Translations under genes and position numbers: made by a program | Part shown: in pieces, positions 1 to 15,289 of the stretch | Numbering within the stretch: the first letter of the stretch is position 1 | How the letters are laid out: each line of letters begins with the position of its first letter | Assembly: GCF_035582795.1 (NCBI RefSeq) | Contig: NC_134372.1 | Location: 34,900,316 to 34,964,315 of the forward strand | From: Mycteria americana | Lineage: Eukaryota > Chordata > Aves > Ciconiiformes > Ciconiidae | Direction of reading: 5' to 3' | Length of the DNA stretch: 64,000 nt | Notes under the pieces: model-generated | What the model was told of the DNA's origin: nothing | Database searches by the model: none | Seen by the model: the letters and a program-made list of their open reading frames with translations, nothing else

Positions 1-3000
1 TAAGCTTTTTTATTCTGTTCAGTATGACATTGTTGATGTCTAAATGGTCGCAATAGAGTCAAAAGGGGTGGAAATGAGTTCTTAACTAACCTTTACTTCT
101 GCGATTGATGCTGCTGGTGATGTGTATTCATAGATACTCAGCCCTGGCTTATGCATGAACTAACATATGGAACAAAAATGTCAGCTAAACTGGTACAAAA
201 TTTATGTACCCCTATGCCTGAGAATCACCATGATGGTAAAGGAATTGCACTGTTTAGAGAATTCAGGTGTCAATGAATTATTTTATTTGATAGAGTTTTT
301 TGCCTTAAATATTAAACAATAAGCTGATGTTAGAAAAAAAATGTTTCATGTCACTGCATCATTAGAAAAGTGCTTTTTCAGATTTCACAGATGACAGCTC
401 AGGTTCTGTCAAGTCAGGTTGGATTGTATCAGTCCCACTCTGTTACATAACAGGACACGAGCTACACAAACTGACCACATGCTGCAGATGGGAAATTAAA
501 GTTTCCTCAAACCTGGAACAGAATGAATGCAAATTCTCATTAAGCATTTTGATGCTCTCCTTGATGCAGAGAAGACTCTTAAACAGAAAGAGCTTTGCTG
601 ATGTCCTTGGAACTGTTTTTCTGCTCTGTACATCAAGTACTACTCAATGCAAATAATTCTGCTCCAGTGGCGCTAATGAGAGAGTTTCTTTTTGCCTCTT
701 ATTTAAGTCTTTAAGGCAGTTTTTTTCAATAAACATATTTTGGTGAGGAATAGATTTAAAATCAAAACAAACTACTATGGTGATGTTGATTTGAGGGATA
801 CCTCATTCATCATGTAGAGAGCATGATAATAAAATCCAAGGTGATCAAGAAATATTGGCTTAGTAAGTTACTGCCTGTTAGTTGAGTCATAGCAACATTC
901 ATAATCATAATACATTCCACTTACTAATTCAGATGGGCTAAATTAAACCATTGTGTTTGGTTACCCGGGTTTGGGGTAACTCATTCGGAATGGTAACTTG
1001 GTCACCTGGAACTGTGTAAAGAAAGCTATTCTGCTAAGAGACCAGACACTCTTGTACAAGAATAAGATACGCTGCTATGAGAGTTTTTACACCAATCTTA
1101 CTGCACCTGTTTCAGAGAAGAGAGAGGAACCAAGAAGACTTTCTGATTCAACTGTACTCATGTAGTCAGAGCAGCAAAAGTTTTCAGTATATGGCTGTAA
1201 ATCTACAAAGTACCTCTTAATCCAGCTTCCCTCTGAGATATTGCCACTTTAATGTAACATTCACAAAATATGTTAGAGAAAGGTGTCTGAAATGCTAGGG
1301 CATTTTGGGGTTATTCTACTTAAATCTAGGTTATTTTTCACCTCTGAAGAGGAAATCTTGTTGTCATCTGTTCTTGTAAATCACCTCTCTTACAAATTTA
1401 TGAAATAAGCTTATTCCATTACAGCGTTTTGAATGGACTAGCTCGCCAGAAGTTCTTGTTTAACAATTTTTAGATTATATTCCCCAGGTATTCTTTCTTG
1501 TTGTCTCATAACTTTGAAACACTGTAGTAAACTGCTACTTCTATAAATTACACTTTTTTTTATACACAATAATATATCCTCCCAAGTGGAACAGCTTTTT
1601 CAGATGGTATACTTGAGGATGATGCTGAATATAGCATGTCTACCAGCAAGTCACTTCTAAAAATTTGCTCTCATAATTATCTTTTCCCTTCTTACCATTA
1701 TTTGACCTTTTAACTCTTGTTAGTTTAGAATTAAAAAAAAACAACAACCAAACAAACCAAGAATCTTTACTTAGTGCTTAGGTAATTCTCCTAACCTGCT
1801 TTTATTTTCTTATGCTCCAATTTCATTTTCATTCCAGGGTGTTTTTGCACTAACAAATGCAGCCATAGAAACAACTTAGTTGCTCATTTTGCTCTTTGTC
1901 CTTTAATATCTTGGTTCTTTTTTTGTTTCTGCATACATCCTATTAGCCATTCAGAGTCTACAGCATGTCAAATACCGCATTTGCTAGCTTTTGTTCAATA
2001 AAGATCTTTGAAACATTAATGTTTTAAAGTAACACAAACCTTTTAAATCTTATTGTGTTGTTCTGTCTTTGTGTTCTCAATTCTAAATCTATTGAGACAC
2101 TGACATTTCTTTTTTTTTTTTTACAGAGTCACTCATGTAGATATTGCACATACCCTAGAAAAACACAATATTAAGGTCTAATGTAGGTTATATGTTTTCA
2201 TTGCACTTATTTATGAACCAAGGTTGTCCCAAAGCTGGTATATAGTCTACTAAAACAATTACTTGTCAGCCTGAGAAATTCTTATTTGGTGCAACTGGTT
2301 TTCTAATCAATGCTGGGTCCTTTCATGTGGATTACCTGATTTGTACAATGCTCCTTGTAGGATATACGAATTTTCCTGTGCTTCTGGATGACATTTTCAG
2401 GATTTTGCCTTAGGAGGGAGGGTATGAACCTGTAATTCCAAGGCACCTGCTTTTTCTTGCCTCTGTCTCTTCTTTGAACATTTAATTGATCCCTCTGATT
2501 CTCCTTTATGTGGAATTCTTTCCTGGAGGTATGCCACCAGTCTCCTTTGCAAGGTTAATTCTGGACTTAGTGAGAGAGAGAGACAGACCAGTTTGGGGCA
2601 TGAAGCAGCTCCTCTGGTGATGTCGTAATTAGTCTCAGAAGGAAGGCAGAAGTGCAACTGCAAGGAAAAGTGTTCCCAGTCTACATTGTGCTTAAAGCTC
2701 TGCATTAATTGGAAGTCTTTGGCCATATTGCAAATGTGGCACTTGTATTAGTTTTTAGAGTAAGCAGGAACATGTGTATATGCCTGTGTGGGGCAGTCAT
2801 GGCAGCTGCCTTTTCCTACCTTTTCCCTTTCCTCGAGTGTTAAACAGTTCGGCCACTTGGGACTTTTGTTGTACATTGCATCACAGTAATATAGTGCCTT
2901 TTTGTAAAGACATTATCTCAGTGCAAGCCAAGTAAGTCTGTTTGCAGTGTGTAGCAAATTGACTTGGTAGTAGTGGATACTGCGAATTGCAGATAACAAA

Positions 3001-6000
3001 AATGGGTTGCTTCGGAAAATTTGCTCTTTCTATGTTTTAAAATCATAACTTGACAGTTCTGATTTAATATGCAGCGTAACAGGTGCTACCGTTTGGGCCA
3101 TTTTCAATCTCTGCTGTCACGAGCGGGCAGATTTGGAGGTTGAGACATGGTTCACTGCTGCAGGATGTTAATTAAGCGTGTTGTCTTTTGCTTTAATCCA
3201 CATTGCTAGTCTTAAATCAAACTGCACTTTCCAGCTGTTCTTCCACTACACGCTTAAGAAGTTTTTGAAATTGTTTGGTCTTTGAGAGATCAAACCCACA
3301 TATTTATAGATTTGAATTATTACCGTCTTTTTATTGTGGTTTTTAACATTGATACTGTCTCTGTGAGTCTTCAGGAATTTTCTGTCACCCTACCAAGCTA
3401 TTAAAGATGTCTGTTTAAATAAGAATAGAAAGTTGACTATGTAATGAACATACAGAGTGTGCTGTCTGCATTCAATGCATCACTTGTGCCATTTTTTTTC
3501 CCCAGTTATTGTTCATTCTTTGCTGTTGCATGATGTCTCCCCTTTCTCCCCCCTTTTTTTCTGCTTTGGAGAATTAACCTGTTACTCTGGTCTGCAGTCT
3601 TCACTTGATTTTTATCAACTGTTTATAACAAATAACACAAAGAAAATGCAAGTTTAATAATGGAAGCAGGTTTCTGATGTTTTTCTTCTTAAAGCTAAAA
3701 ATAACTTCACTGACTGAATGATAGTCCTTGTTTATGGGGGTTTGTCTCTTAAGTTTGTTTGGTTCAGTGCGGCAGGTGTTTTCCTTACATATTTCCTCAC
3801 GATATGCACCTTTTCACTCATGTTTTTGTTATGCCCAGTTACAAGTGAAAAATACTTCTATGCCTCCATATTTTGTGATAATACCTATTTCATTCTCCAC
3901 TATTACTTCCTCTGTAATGATGCAAAACCTGATGTGTTTCCAATCTCTATGTTTCAGATCTCTTCATTTTCATTAATTCATTGGCCCACACAGAAGAATG
4001 GATAAATCAATAGGTAACCACACAGCTCATTCAAGCTACTTAATATTTTCATTGTTAACTGGCATTGGTAGAACAGGTAGCCTCTTTTGGCTCTGTACAA
4101 GCTCTTTGTCAATGTTGAAAATAAGAGGAGTTTAATTAATTTATGCCCATTATCCCTTTGTCACCAGATATCTTTCATACACAGAAACATTTAAAGTGCC
4201 CCTTTTTTCTTTTTTTGAAAAAATGTTTTCAATTTACTTATGAAATATGCTGGCCTAGATATTCCCAGTAGATTTTTCTAAACATTTCATTGGATACCTG
4301 ACTGTGCTTCCACTGAAAGCAACGAATATAACTAATGATATTTTCATAGTAACACCACAATATCGATTCTCAGTGGAATTCAGTGAGAATGCAGATGAAG
4401 TGAACTTTTTTTTTTTACATTAAAATAACTGTATTGTAGAAATGTCACAAAGCAAATTTGAGAAGAAACAGGAAAATAAAATAATATAAACAAAATATAA
4501 ATGTAAATGTTATCTTACAAAACTCCATAGAACATGAATGTAGGGCTTGCTTAAAGAACCTGTACTAATGCATTAATGGCCTTAGCATCCCAATTCAAGA
4601 AAAATTATTGTAACATAATGGAAAAAATATAAATAAGATGGACATGACCCCAGACTAGTGTACTTTCATAGAAAGTTATATTTGATTGTGTTGGCCTGAG
4701 AAATTAATTTCCCAGTTTTAATGATTTTTGTGTTCCAGGGCATAGTGGATTTGGGGTTTTGCTGTTCTTCTTGAAGAGTAGAAGACCATTAAGCTTGTCG
4801 TATGATTTTTCTATCAATGTCTTATTTGCTGTTCTGAAGTCTTGACAGTTTGCCAGCAAGTTCCCAAAGTTTGTGCTTTGAGAATAGGCTATGATAAAGC
4901 TTTCGGAAATGGTGTCTATCTTTGAAAATGATTTTGTTTTAACATATATCTAAGAGCAGCATTTTGATGTGAGATATAAGGGGAAGATCTTACCGAAGGC
5001 AGGCTTCAGTACTAAATGGACTCAAATTCCTTAAGTATCTTGGATCAGGAAAATCTTTTCAGGATCATTGCACCTCATCTTCTCTTGTGCATGTGAGTAT
5101 TTAATGTGATCTTCATAAAACTTTAGTCACCAAAGTCATAGAGCAGCATTGGTATAAAGGTTTGCCTCTGATATTGGAAAGAAAGCAATGAAATAAAAGA
5201 AGAATCTTAATCCCTTACTAATTACCCTAAAATTGTTCCCATTATCAGGGAATGACCAAATCCATGAGTGAATTATTCTGTATAAGAGAAAACAGAAACC
5301 TCCAAGGGTAGCCAGAGTATTTTTAGATACAGCATGTGTCAAATTTGAGGCTGAGGATAGATTTGTTCTGCAGAGTGTATTTTACTAAAACAGAAAATGC
5401 TGTGATTGCCTCAGTTTAGGAAATAAAAGGGTAAATACTTACATCCTGGAGAGACCAGTTGTGTTTGGGAAAGAGGTCTGACTTCTGCTGACCATTCGTT
5501 ACTCACTGTATGAGTGAAGAAGAAATTACTATGGCTTTCTTGGTTTGTTTTGATGGAATCTTGCTTGCTTACCTTGAAGCACTCTCTGAGCATTCCACCT
5601 TATAATACACTAGGGAAACATTGGCTGTTTTCTGAATTTTCCAGATGCATAAACAGGGGCACAGAGAAGGGGATTGAGCATAGCTTTACAGAATTGCTTG
5701 GAAAGGTGGGTATAGTACCTAAACATCTGAAATTCATATTGTGTAATTTGCCTAAAGACTGGTTCTGCAGACCAAAAAACATGCACAAATACTTCAGTAG
5801 AGGCTGTTATGTGTACATGGTAAAAGGTAGAGGCCTGTTTAACCCCATGCACACACACACGTCTATATAGATATATATAGATACTGATATATGTATACAC
5901 ATACACATGTATGGATCATGACACAGATTAATTGAAGCCTGGGGTGGAGCATGTGCTTTTGCAATTTATGCATTAGAATACTAACCTCTTCAGCTGTTAG

Positions 6001-7911
6001 CGTTTTCCTGTTTCTGCAGGTTCTGTGAGATGGTTTCTAGAAATCATGCACTGACTTGGCTCTCATGTTTACATGAGAAATGGGAGTTGGAGAAGGACTA
6101 TGAAATGTCCAGGTCAAGTTGTAGATTAATTAAACTTGGTTGTTTAATTTGAAAGGCTTTTCTTTTGCTATGTCTTACAAGTAATTATATGAGAATGGGA
6201 TGCCATTGATCAGCAATGAATCTAAAATACATGTTGGGTCTTCTTTCATATAACATATATGATTTCATAATGGAGGTTAAACTTGGCTTCTTTTCACCTA
6301 CGTCTTATAATTTTTAGTCTTAAAACAGTTTGTACTTTATATGGAAACAATAAAACAGCTAATACAACTCATATAAGGCATTAAAACAATCTCTGCCTGT
6401 TTAGGCACTTAAAAAAGAACACATGCAATGCATGCTATCAATCTAATTTTTTTGAAGTAGTGGAAACCCTTTTCACTTCTGGGTTACATTGCCTTGGAAA
6501 AGCACCCTGTCTGTGTTTGCATGCAATGTATTTTGTAAAGAAATGCAGTTGCGGCCTAGCTTTCCTTTTCTTCCTATAACTTTTTATGTTATGCAATATG
6601 AAAAAACCTCTCTGGAAGAAGTAGTAAACAAGCAAATTTTTCATTACTTAAGCTTTGAATCCCCCATTTATCTAACTGATGTAGGCTGGATATTTACTGA
6701 TATAGCATGCCATGATAGATAAATTATCCTTATGTGCTTTTAGGTATCCCTAGCAATCTATAATAGTAAGCTTTATAGTGACAGCAAGCTAGTAACATAG
6801 TGTGTGGCAGGATTATACAGGGAAAGGTATCTGGGTTACAGAAATAAATTCTGCTTCCCCAGAATAGCTTGATGCTATTTCAGTCTTTAAATCATTTAAC
6901 TTAAATAGTTCCTGTCTTGAATTGTTGACATTCTCCACATTAATGTCTTACTTGGTTTTTTTAAACCTTGCCCTGCAGACTTCTAATGAATATGTATATA
7001 TATCCTTCTCCCTCTGGCTACGTAGTTAGACACTAGAAAACTAGTGGTAAGCTGTAAGGAAAGCCTTGAAAATTAAGTAGTTCTGTTATTACACTAATTT
7101 TTGTAGCACATTATATAGATTTGTCCTCTTTATATGGCCTAGCTCTCTCCTCCATTATAAAAAGAAAAGGAGAGATGTATACTGTCCTGGTTAAACTGCA
7201 TGGACAGGAAAAGAAAATATAGCTGTGCTAATGAAACCATGTCATTTTCCCTTGGGTTTTTCCTTTTCAGTTTCCCATAGCCCTCTATGCCTTTTCTCCT
7301 GTTGCTGGTGCTTGCTGACTCTCATTAACCATGAATATAGGGAAAGCCATTTTGGAGGGGAACCTAAAGAGTCCTTATTCTCTAAAAACAAATTATGTTT
7401 GAACCATTTTGTCATTACAGACATGATAGATGTCTGTACATTGAACCAGAATTAGGATTTCACATTTCCCTACTTCCTTCGTAATTATTATAATGTATCA
7501 GCTCTTCTAACTCTGTTTTTGTGGCTTCCTTTAAAGTGTGGAGCAGGGGGATTGTTTTTGTTTCATGGAAGTTGTTCTGATTTTGGATAGGCTGCTGGTC
7601 ACTCCTAGTAGAAAGGTTTAGTGCAGTTGGACAGTGCAGATCTTGGTTGGAAGCCTTTATGGAACAGGCTAGTGTGCCCAGAAGTACGCCCAAGGACCAG
7701 CTTTGCAATAGTAAATACCAAGAGAAACTAATTGTACCTTGAGTTTTGAGAAAAGGAGGCAAAAAATCTTGAACTGTAGCTGCCATGTCTAGCTACCTTC
7801 CTAGTGCTAAGACCCCAGAGAAAAAGTAAACTAGATGCAGGATATTTTTAGCTACTCACTCTTCCTACTCTTTTCATGGTGGGTTGTGTGCTCTGGAGGT
7901 GTGTATGTGTA

Positions 7912-7960
7912 GGGGAATGGAGGTTGGGGGGTAGGATGGAGGTTGGGGGATAGGAGGTGA
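7912..7960. repeat. G-rich two-copy repeat (ATGGAGGTTGGGGG)
   Basis: Two consecutive copies of a roughly 20-bp unit containing ATGGAGGTTGGGGG and TAGGA. Several G runs could form a quadruplex on the plus strand. Confidence 0.65.
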
Positions 7961-10900
7961 ACTGTACCGGTCCTGTTGCTGGTCCATTTGGTGACTCAGA
8001 CTAACAATTAGAAAAGCTTGTTTTGCATCAATATTCAGTTACCTTTCTATGATACCTGAATCTAGCATAACTTAGAAATCTAATTTGTCTCTTAATTTAA
8101 TATGAGGCATTCAGTCTTTAAATATGCATGCTGTGCTAATCACTTAAAACTCAGTTCTGCCAGTCAGTCTACTGTGTGCTCTCTAGTGTAGTATATGTTG
8201 CCTGTTTGCCCATCGAAGCATCAAGAGAGTTTTTGTGAGAATTCCACAAAAGGGTCTGAAGGTAGAACATGCAGGAAGGGTGATTAGTTTAAGTGTTCCT
8301 AACCATTCAGCTGAGAACAGTCAGAGAAATCTGAAACCATGAGTATAGAAAAATTATTCATTTAATGTAGTAAGAATGAAATTTAATTAAGATTTTAAGA
8401 TTCACAATATATTACACCTTTCATTTAAAGAGTTCATTAGAATCTTGGTTTTGGCTGCTTACTGAATATAGGCTTTGAATTTCTGAGTTACAAACTTTTT
8501 TAAATCATGAAAGAATTAGTAACACCCTTATCATAAAGGATCTTAGCATATCAGCTCTTCTCTGAGAATTAATATCAAATCCGTAAGAGGAAGTTGTTTA
8601 TAGTTCAAAATAAATTATAGAAGAAATTAGCACAGAAATCTCTCCTGGCAAACCTTGCAGCATTTATTAATCTCTGGGCAAATAGTGTCTGATGAGAAGG
8701 GAATCCAAACTTTCCTTCCTTGCATTTAGTCATGTTTTTCTACATCTTTGAGAAGGTTCAACTATATAGCTTGTTTCCTCGTCAGAAATGGAAGGCATTA
8801 GATTTGCTTACACAATGATACAGAAAGCATAATGAGATGTTTAAAATGAGACTTCCTAGTACACATCAAAACAAATAAAAGCTAACAAAGCTTGTAATAA
8901 AATCTATCTTGATTACCCAAGAGTACTCTTTTCTGAGATTTTCATTCAGCCTTCTGTCTCTAAAAGTTACCTGCTTGCAGTCATTCTTGCTTATTCCGAT
9001 TATTTGTTTCAGTGTATTAAGTATTTCCAATGAGTCATGTAGTCATATGAATTACAAAGTTTGCCCCCTATGCTTTTGCTAAAGGCAATGCGTAATGTCT
9101 GTCGTTGTCCGTCCCCCCCCCCTTTTTTTTTTCCCCAGTATTCTTTGTTGTGTAAAATGTTCTAGCTTGATTCATAATTTGTGTCTGGGAGTATCATATT
9201 TTGGTATCACCACAAACAAGCAAAGTCAGATATATTTGCAAAGCACCTTCTGTAGTTGTCCTAAAAGCAAATATACCTTCTCTGTTGGTTTTGTGGTTTT
9301 GGTTTGGTTTTTCTTTTCCTCACAAAGAAGGTTAGCTTCTTTCTAAATTTTGTTGGTGTTGCAAAAAAACCTATGTAACTGGAAAACATTTTTTCCTGTA
9401 AATATTAGTAATCTTTCCTCCTGCTTGTAGTCTTTCTTACCTAAAATGAAAAGGTAAAATGTTGGATTTATTTTCTTCTCTTTTATAACCTTTGTTTTAG
9501 CAATGTTGCAACTGTGGGTGGGCTTTCAATCAAAGAATTTCAATATTTCTAACATGTCTATTGTTACTAGGATTTTTGTGAGAGCAGGTGATTTAAAATG
9601 ATACTCATTTCAAAATTTCAGCTGCTTTGTTTGTGCTGATCTAATGGTTGTGTCCATGGAAACTGGAGGGGTAATGCCAGACAGCTGCATAGTGTTAGAA
9701 TTTTGTTTTCTAAAATTTTATCTAGGTTTGTCAGTACGAAACTTCACAGGCCATTCCCCAGTCTGCAGGCTTGGGTATTTGAGATTTTCTGTAAGATTAT
9801 GTAAGAGACATGATAAATCTTCTAAAGTAATTTTATGTTTCATATCTCCCTGTAGACTGTTATTTAGCAAACTACACATTTCAGCCAACAGCGTCAAACA
9901 CATAATTCTATAACGCTTTTAACAGCTGGATAGAACAAGGTACAGAGAGAAGTGACTTGCATCACAGGAGAAGTCAGTGGCAGCCCCAGGAAAAGAAATT
10001 AGGTAACACTTGGGGAATTGTTCCCTGTTATTCACACTGAAGCTGATGGAAACTTTACCATTGATAGAGAGCAGCATCAAGCAGTTCAACTGAATATATT
10101 TGAAAATCCTGTGCAAAAATATCGTCACTTGCTGGCATGGTGCCAATGTGCATTTTTAATAAAACTAGTTTAGCCGTACTGTAGTAAAGCTCATGCATTG
10201 ATTGTAACTTCATGTCAGTTTTTAAACACAAATATGTAAAACGTGACATTTTAAAATATTATGATGAACAGTCTGTAGTGGACTTCTGCATTAAAGGGCA
10301 GTTCTTTTAGGAAGGTCTGGATCCCACTAGTACTTGAATACAGGCATCGCTTTATTCATGAGTAGTCCTAATTAAGTCTGTGTTACCAGTCTTACATTAA
10401 CTAGGTGCATAAGCGCTCCTATAAGGAAGGATCTAAAATAGAGCTATCTTTACTGCATTAACAGCAACCTTTTTCTATCCCAGAAGTATGTAGGTTCTGA
10501 GGGCCAAACATTGTATTGTTTTTTATTTGACTCTGATTGATTAAAACTACTATTGGTTTCAGAGGAAGTTCTGAATTTTTAAGTGTGTTGTGTCTTGAAA
10601 TTTTGCATTGAAAGTGATTTGTCAGTGAGACAGCATGAAAGGGCTTCTTTATCTACAAGGCTGTTTTTCAGCAGTCTAAAATTAATTAAAACCCTTCTGG
10701 TAAGAAGCTCTGAATAAAAGAATCTTACTGCCTGAATAGATTCCTGACTGAGATGTAAATGAAATGTACCACATCTTGTCAGTGAAATGAACACAGGAAT
10801 TGTTTTTCTAAAATTGCAGTAGAATTTGAAATGCTGATTCTGGAATTATAAAAGTCCTATATGCATAGGATACAAATAATTTCCTGTACAATAAGTGTGG

Positions 10901-13688
10901 CCATTTTGAACAAATGAAAGAAGACTCAAGTCCTGCAATGACATCTTTGTGGGTTTTTTTTGCTTCCCTGTCTTCCACAGAGCCCATCTTCAGTGGAGCC
11001 CTTCTCACTGGCAACAATATCCTCTGCAAAAGCTTTTTTCAGGAGAAGGCTGTGGATGGAGTTCTGGCTTTTGGTTGAAGCCTACAGCCGGGTTTGCAGC
11101 GTACACTCTCTCTCACCTGTGGTTTATCTACAGTATAACTTGCTTATGAGTGAAATGAAAAGGGAAAGATTTCTTACATTATGCCAAAGTGGTATTTTTT
11201 TCTTCATGGAGACGGCATTCCATCTTCTACGAGAGCATCATCAATTATTCTAAAGCATTAATTTTGAAACTAGTGGCTCAGAAATAAAAATAGACATGCA
11301 GTGAACATAGTTCTCCACATAGACTAAAAATATCTTCTGAATTAATATTAAAAGGTTAAATTATAGTTCATATGGCTTGTGTGAGCTTTGAAATAAAAAT
11401 TGACACACCTTGGCACTAGAGGAAGTTCTCTAAAATCTCTCCAACTCCATTATCTGATGATAATGTTATTGTGACTATTAGTATAGCCATGATTATGGTG
11501 TGGTTTTTTGCATTTGTATTTTATTTTTTAAATAGTCAAATGGGGGATGTATGTCCTGCTTTGTGAGGTTTTTTCCTTTTGCATTGTTCAACTGAATTTA
11601 AAGGCCTTATGTTGAGACACCTTCTAAAACTAATGTGGGCATACTGTATGCCTTAAGATAGCAGTCTCTTCAGGCACAGTCTGATTTTGCAATAAGCCCT
11701 GCATAGCCTTTCTCTGTACTTGCACAGACCCTGCTCAGATGTCACATAGCGTGTTACATGGGAGTATGTGACACAAAAACAGTAGGTCTCTCTTTAACAC
11801 CAGGGTTTGGTGGAGAAGCCTTTGCAAGATGAAGGCAGGAGTTAACTTGGCCTATGCTTAGTAAAAGCTAGCCACTGCTACAACTGCTATAACTTTTGCC
11901 AGCCTTAGACTTTCTTTTCATCCACATCAGCATGTGATCCCTAGACAAATCATAAGAATGATGCCTTATTCAGGCTAGCTACATCTTGCATCCTCCAGCC
12001 TATCCTACTATACTGTACTGCAGTGCAAATGCATAAGATGAAGGTGCACTGGTCAGTAAGTGTAAAAATGGGATCAGTGAGCAAGTCTAATGCTGACTGC
12101 ATGGGATTTTGTATGTCTGTACTGTCATGTTGTGACAATTTGGTGAAATAATACAGTTTAATAAAGACACAGCTTTGAGGGTGGGTTAGACAAAGGCTCA
12201 TGCCAGCTCAGATGAGAATTACTTTGGTCATGTAACAGGGTTGCCACTAATATGAGATGCAGGCATTTAGGTTGTGTCTCTGCCTGTCCCTGTAGGAAGC
12301 CAAATGTTTTTATATCAGACTTAAGTATTTGCCTGTAAAAATGGTATGTATGGAATTTGCAAGCTCAAAAACTGATGTATGTATAAAACTGAAATACCTA
12401 AAAATCAGCTTAAGGGCATGCAGGAATGCAGATCAGGTGTCTTCTGGTTTTTGAGTTAATTAAATTTAAGTCTTTTGAGGCTACTTTTCAGTCTCTTGAC
12501 ATTGCTTTCAATCACTTAGTGATTGTTTAGTTGTCAGTTAAGGCATAGCTGACTTTATTTCAAAGCAATGACAACAAAAACCTTAAAATGAGTTGACAGG
12601 AAGAACCACCATTGTACAATAGTGAAGTTAGGTAACTAATTCTTTATTTGTCCTTGTCCTCCATCTTATCTCTTATGTAACGTATTAGCATCTTGCATCC
12701 TTGCATTGCAAGAAACTGCAAAATATTTTTTAAAGCTGTGACTTCTATTATTGAAGCTTGGTTCAGGACTGGATTCCAGTCTGACAGGTCATTTAGATAC
12801 AAAGTAAATAATAATGTATCATGATGGACTAAAAGAGACAGCTGACATCCCATATATAAATATTTACCTATGGTTCATGCATTTTTGGGTAGGTTACGTT
12901 AAAATTAATAAACTGCTGCTGATTTTTAAGGTTTATCCATTTCTATATGCAAATCACACTCTAGTTAGGGCAGTGACACTGCACTTTGTATGAGAGGGGA
13001 TGTGTCAATTTACCACATAACACTTACTCCAGCTGTCTCTTAACCTCTATTATTTATATTCAGTAACGTCCAATATATTTTTGCATGACAAGTAAAGCAT
13101 TCTGAAATAAAAGCATTTAAAGCAAATTAGAGAGTCAGCTCCAATACAGGACTTGGAATTGTAATCAGGTAAATAATTTTTTTAGCCAATTTAGGCAATG
13201 GGATGTTTAATATAATGGCTTCAATACAAAATGAGTTCTCACAAGCATGCTATTAACCTGATCTAAGGTAATGAATACTCTGGTACTGGGGGGCAGATAG
13301 TGATAAGGGGGAAAAAAAAAGTATCCATAAGCAGTAAATTCATTCTGTCACTTGAGGCTTGACCCAAACTCATGTGAATCATGGAATTGATACAGAGGCT
13401 GACAGGACTGAATCTGAAAACCTGCATTGTGAAGAAAGCTTAATTTTATGAGAGTTAGTGAGCTTTCTCTCTTTGTCTTGGCCAATAATATCAAAAGACA
13501 GGAAGGTCAACATGACAAAGTCTGCATAATAAGAGGGTTTCAGAAACAATTTCAAAGAGAAATGAAATCAAATACTATTACATGTTTTCATGTTCTAATA
13601 TCTCATCAATATTTTTTAATATAAGTACAGTTTTCTGGAAAAAATAACTTTCAAGGCTAAGGTCTCACCATGTATTTGGATTTTTGAA

Positions 13689-13702
13689 ATATATATATAT
13701 AT
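13689..13702. repeat. (AT)n run
   Basis: Seven AT units in AT-rich DNA. Confidence 0.8.
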
Positions 13703-15267
13703 TCCAATAATGTTTGTTTATATGTGGCATGGAAAATTTAAACAGAAAATATACATTAGGAGGGATTCTAGCCTCCCTAGTACGCTAGTTAAACAGATGT
13801 CTTCCTACTCATTAACGAGAGTCACAGTAACCTACCAGGGTTGTGGAGCAGATGTTTTTTGCATCTTTTCTGTAAAACATCTGCACTTTGAAGAGAGAGA
13901 TTATTTATTACAGTTAGAAATGCAACTTCTTTTATGAGGGGCTGTGGGTGTAGTTACTTGTCAGTTGGCTTCTTGTGGGGAGAAGAAAGAATCCTAGCCA
14001 TACATCAGGTTCTCTCCAGCAGAGATCAAAAAATCAGACTGCCAAATGAGGCTTGCCATTTTAGTATCATTTTGAAGGATTCTTGTGAATACAATAACTT
14101 ATCCTTTCCAGCATCATATCAGTGATTTGTGTACAGTCTTTTGGGGATATTTTTGATGTCACTGCCTTGGCTGGAGTAAAATCAGACATGGGAACAAGGC
14201 CATAATAAGGCTATTCAGTGGTAGCCTCTGCAGACTGCATATACAATAAAAGCTTACAAAGTATCCTCTGATTCTGTCATAAATGTTTTGGCCTACAAAC
14301 CAAGAGGAAGCATGAATGGGACCCATCACTGATGTTAAATCCCTCTTGGGGGGAGCGAGACAGCATGGCACCAGGCCATAAGTAGACGAGTACCATTCAG
14401 CATCTATGCAGTTGCAGGTTCCCATAGCTATCACAACCGCTATTTGTAAATCATGGAATGGTGACACACAATAAGTGGTAAGCATGGTCGCTGTAGAACA
14501 GGTTACAGCTAAGGGAGGGAAGGTTGCATCTGAAAAATGAATTGAAACAAAAATCAATTTTTCTCCACACTAACTTAGCAGTTCTTCTATACATGTATAC
14601 ATGTTCAATTTTGAGATTAACTAGTGATTTAGTAGTAAGTGATGGAAGAGTTTGAAGAACATGATTTGGAACATATGAGAATAAGATTGGCTACATTTAC
14701 TCTAGTTTCTCACATACTGATGAGAATTTTCTATTTGGAAGAATTATCGGGGTTGTTTTTCTGATGATGGTGTAGCGTATTTTTGCTTGTTTTAACCTTG
14801 AGTGCTAACCATATGGTAAAAAAACAAATTAAACCTTTTCTCAAGTGTGTGTTATATCATGCTATCTAAGATTTGGATTTAATAGCTGACACAAACCAGG
14901 TCTTTCTTTCTGTTTACCTTTTAGTTGCAGATAAATTGCTTGCTACAGAATGAGCATGCTAGTCTTCAGTATTTTTATCTGATATTGTTCTTCTGAACAA
15001 CCACTTTTGTGAGAATTTGACGCAATAATCATCTGCCATCAGAGGTTTAGCCAGGGTCAGTAGTGGCTGCAAAGTTTGTTGCCAAAGGTCTGTAGCTCTC
15101 TGCTGAGTGTAACCCACGCTCTGTTGCTAACAGCTGTCATAGCAAGACATATTTTTTTCTGAACTGACCTGGAGGGTTGATAATTTTTGAAGAAGTTATG
15201 ATATATCTTGAAAGTAGAATGGGATATGTACTTGACTACTTTAGCAGTCTTCAGTGGTCTTTTAGGA

Positions 15268-15289
15268 TTTTTTTTTTTTTTTTTTTTTT
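15268..15289. repeat. Poly-T run (22)
   Basis: Twenty-two T in a row. No retroposon body or target duplication was recognised next to it. Confidence 0.85.

Noticed and set aside
2397..2726. 109-codon minus-strand frame near the left edge
   Set aside because: No domain, exon boundaries or composition supporting coding; its length is in the range of chance frames in this window.
7460..7786. 108-codon minus-strand frame beginning MAATVQDFLPPF
   Set aside because: No recognised family and no supporting splice or poly(A) context; treated as chance.
15268..15289. Poly-T tract as the tail of a retroposed gene or SINE
   Set aside because: No retrocopy body or target-site duplication could be seen beside it.
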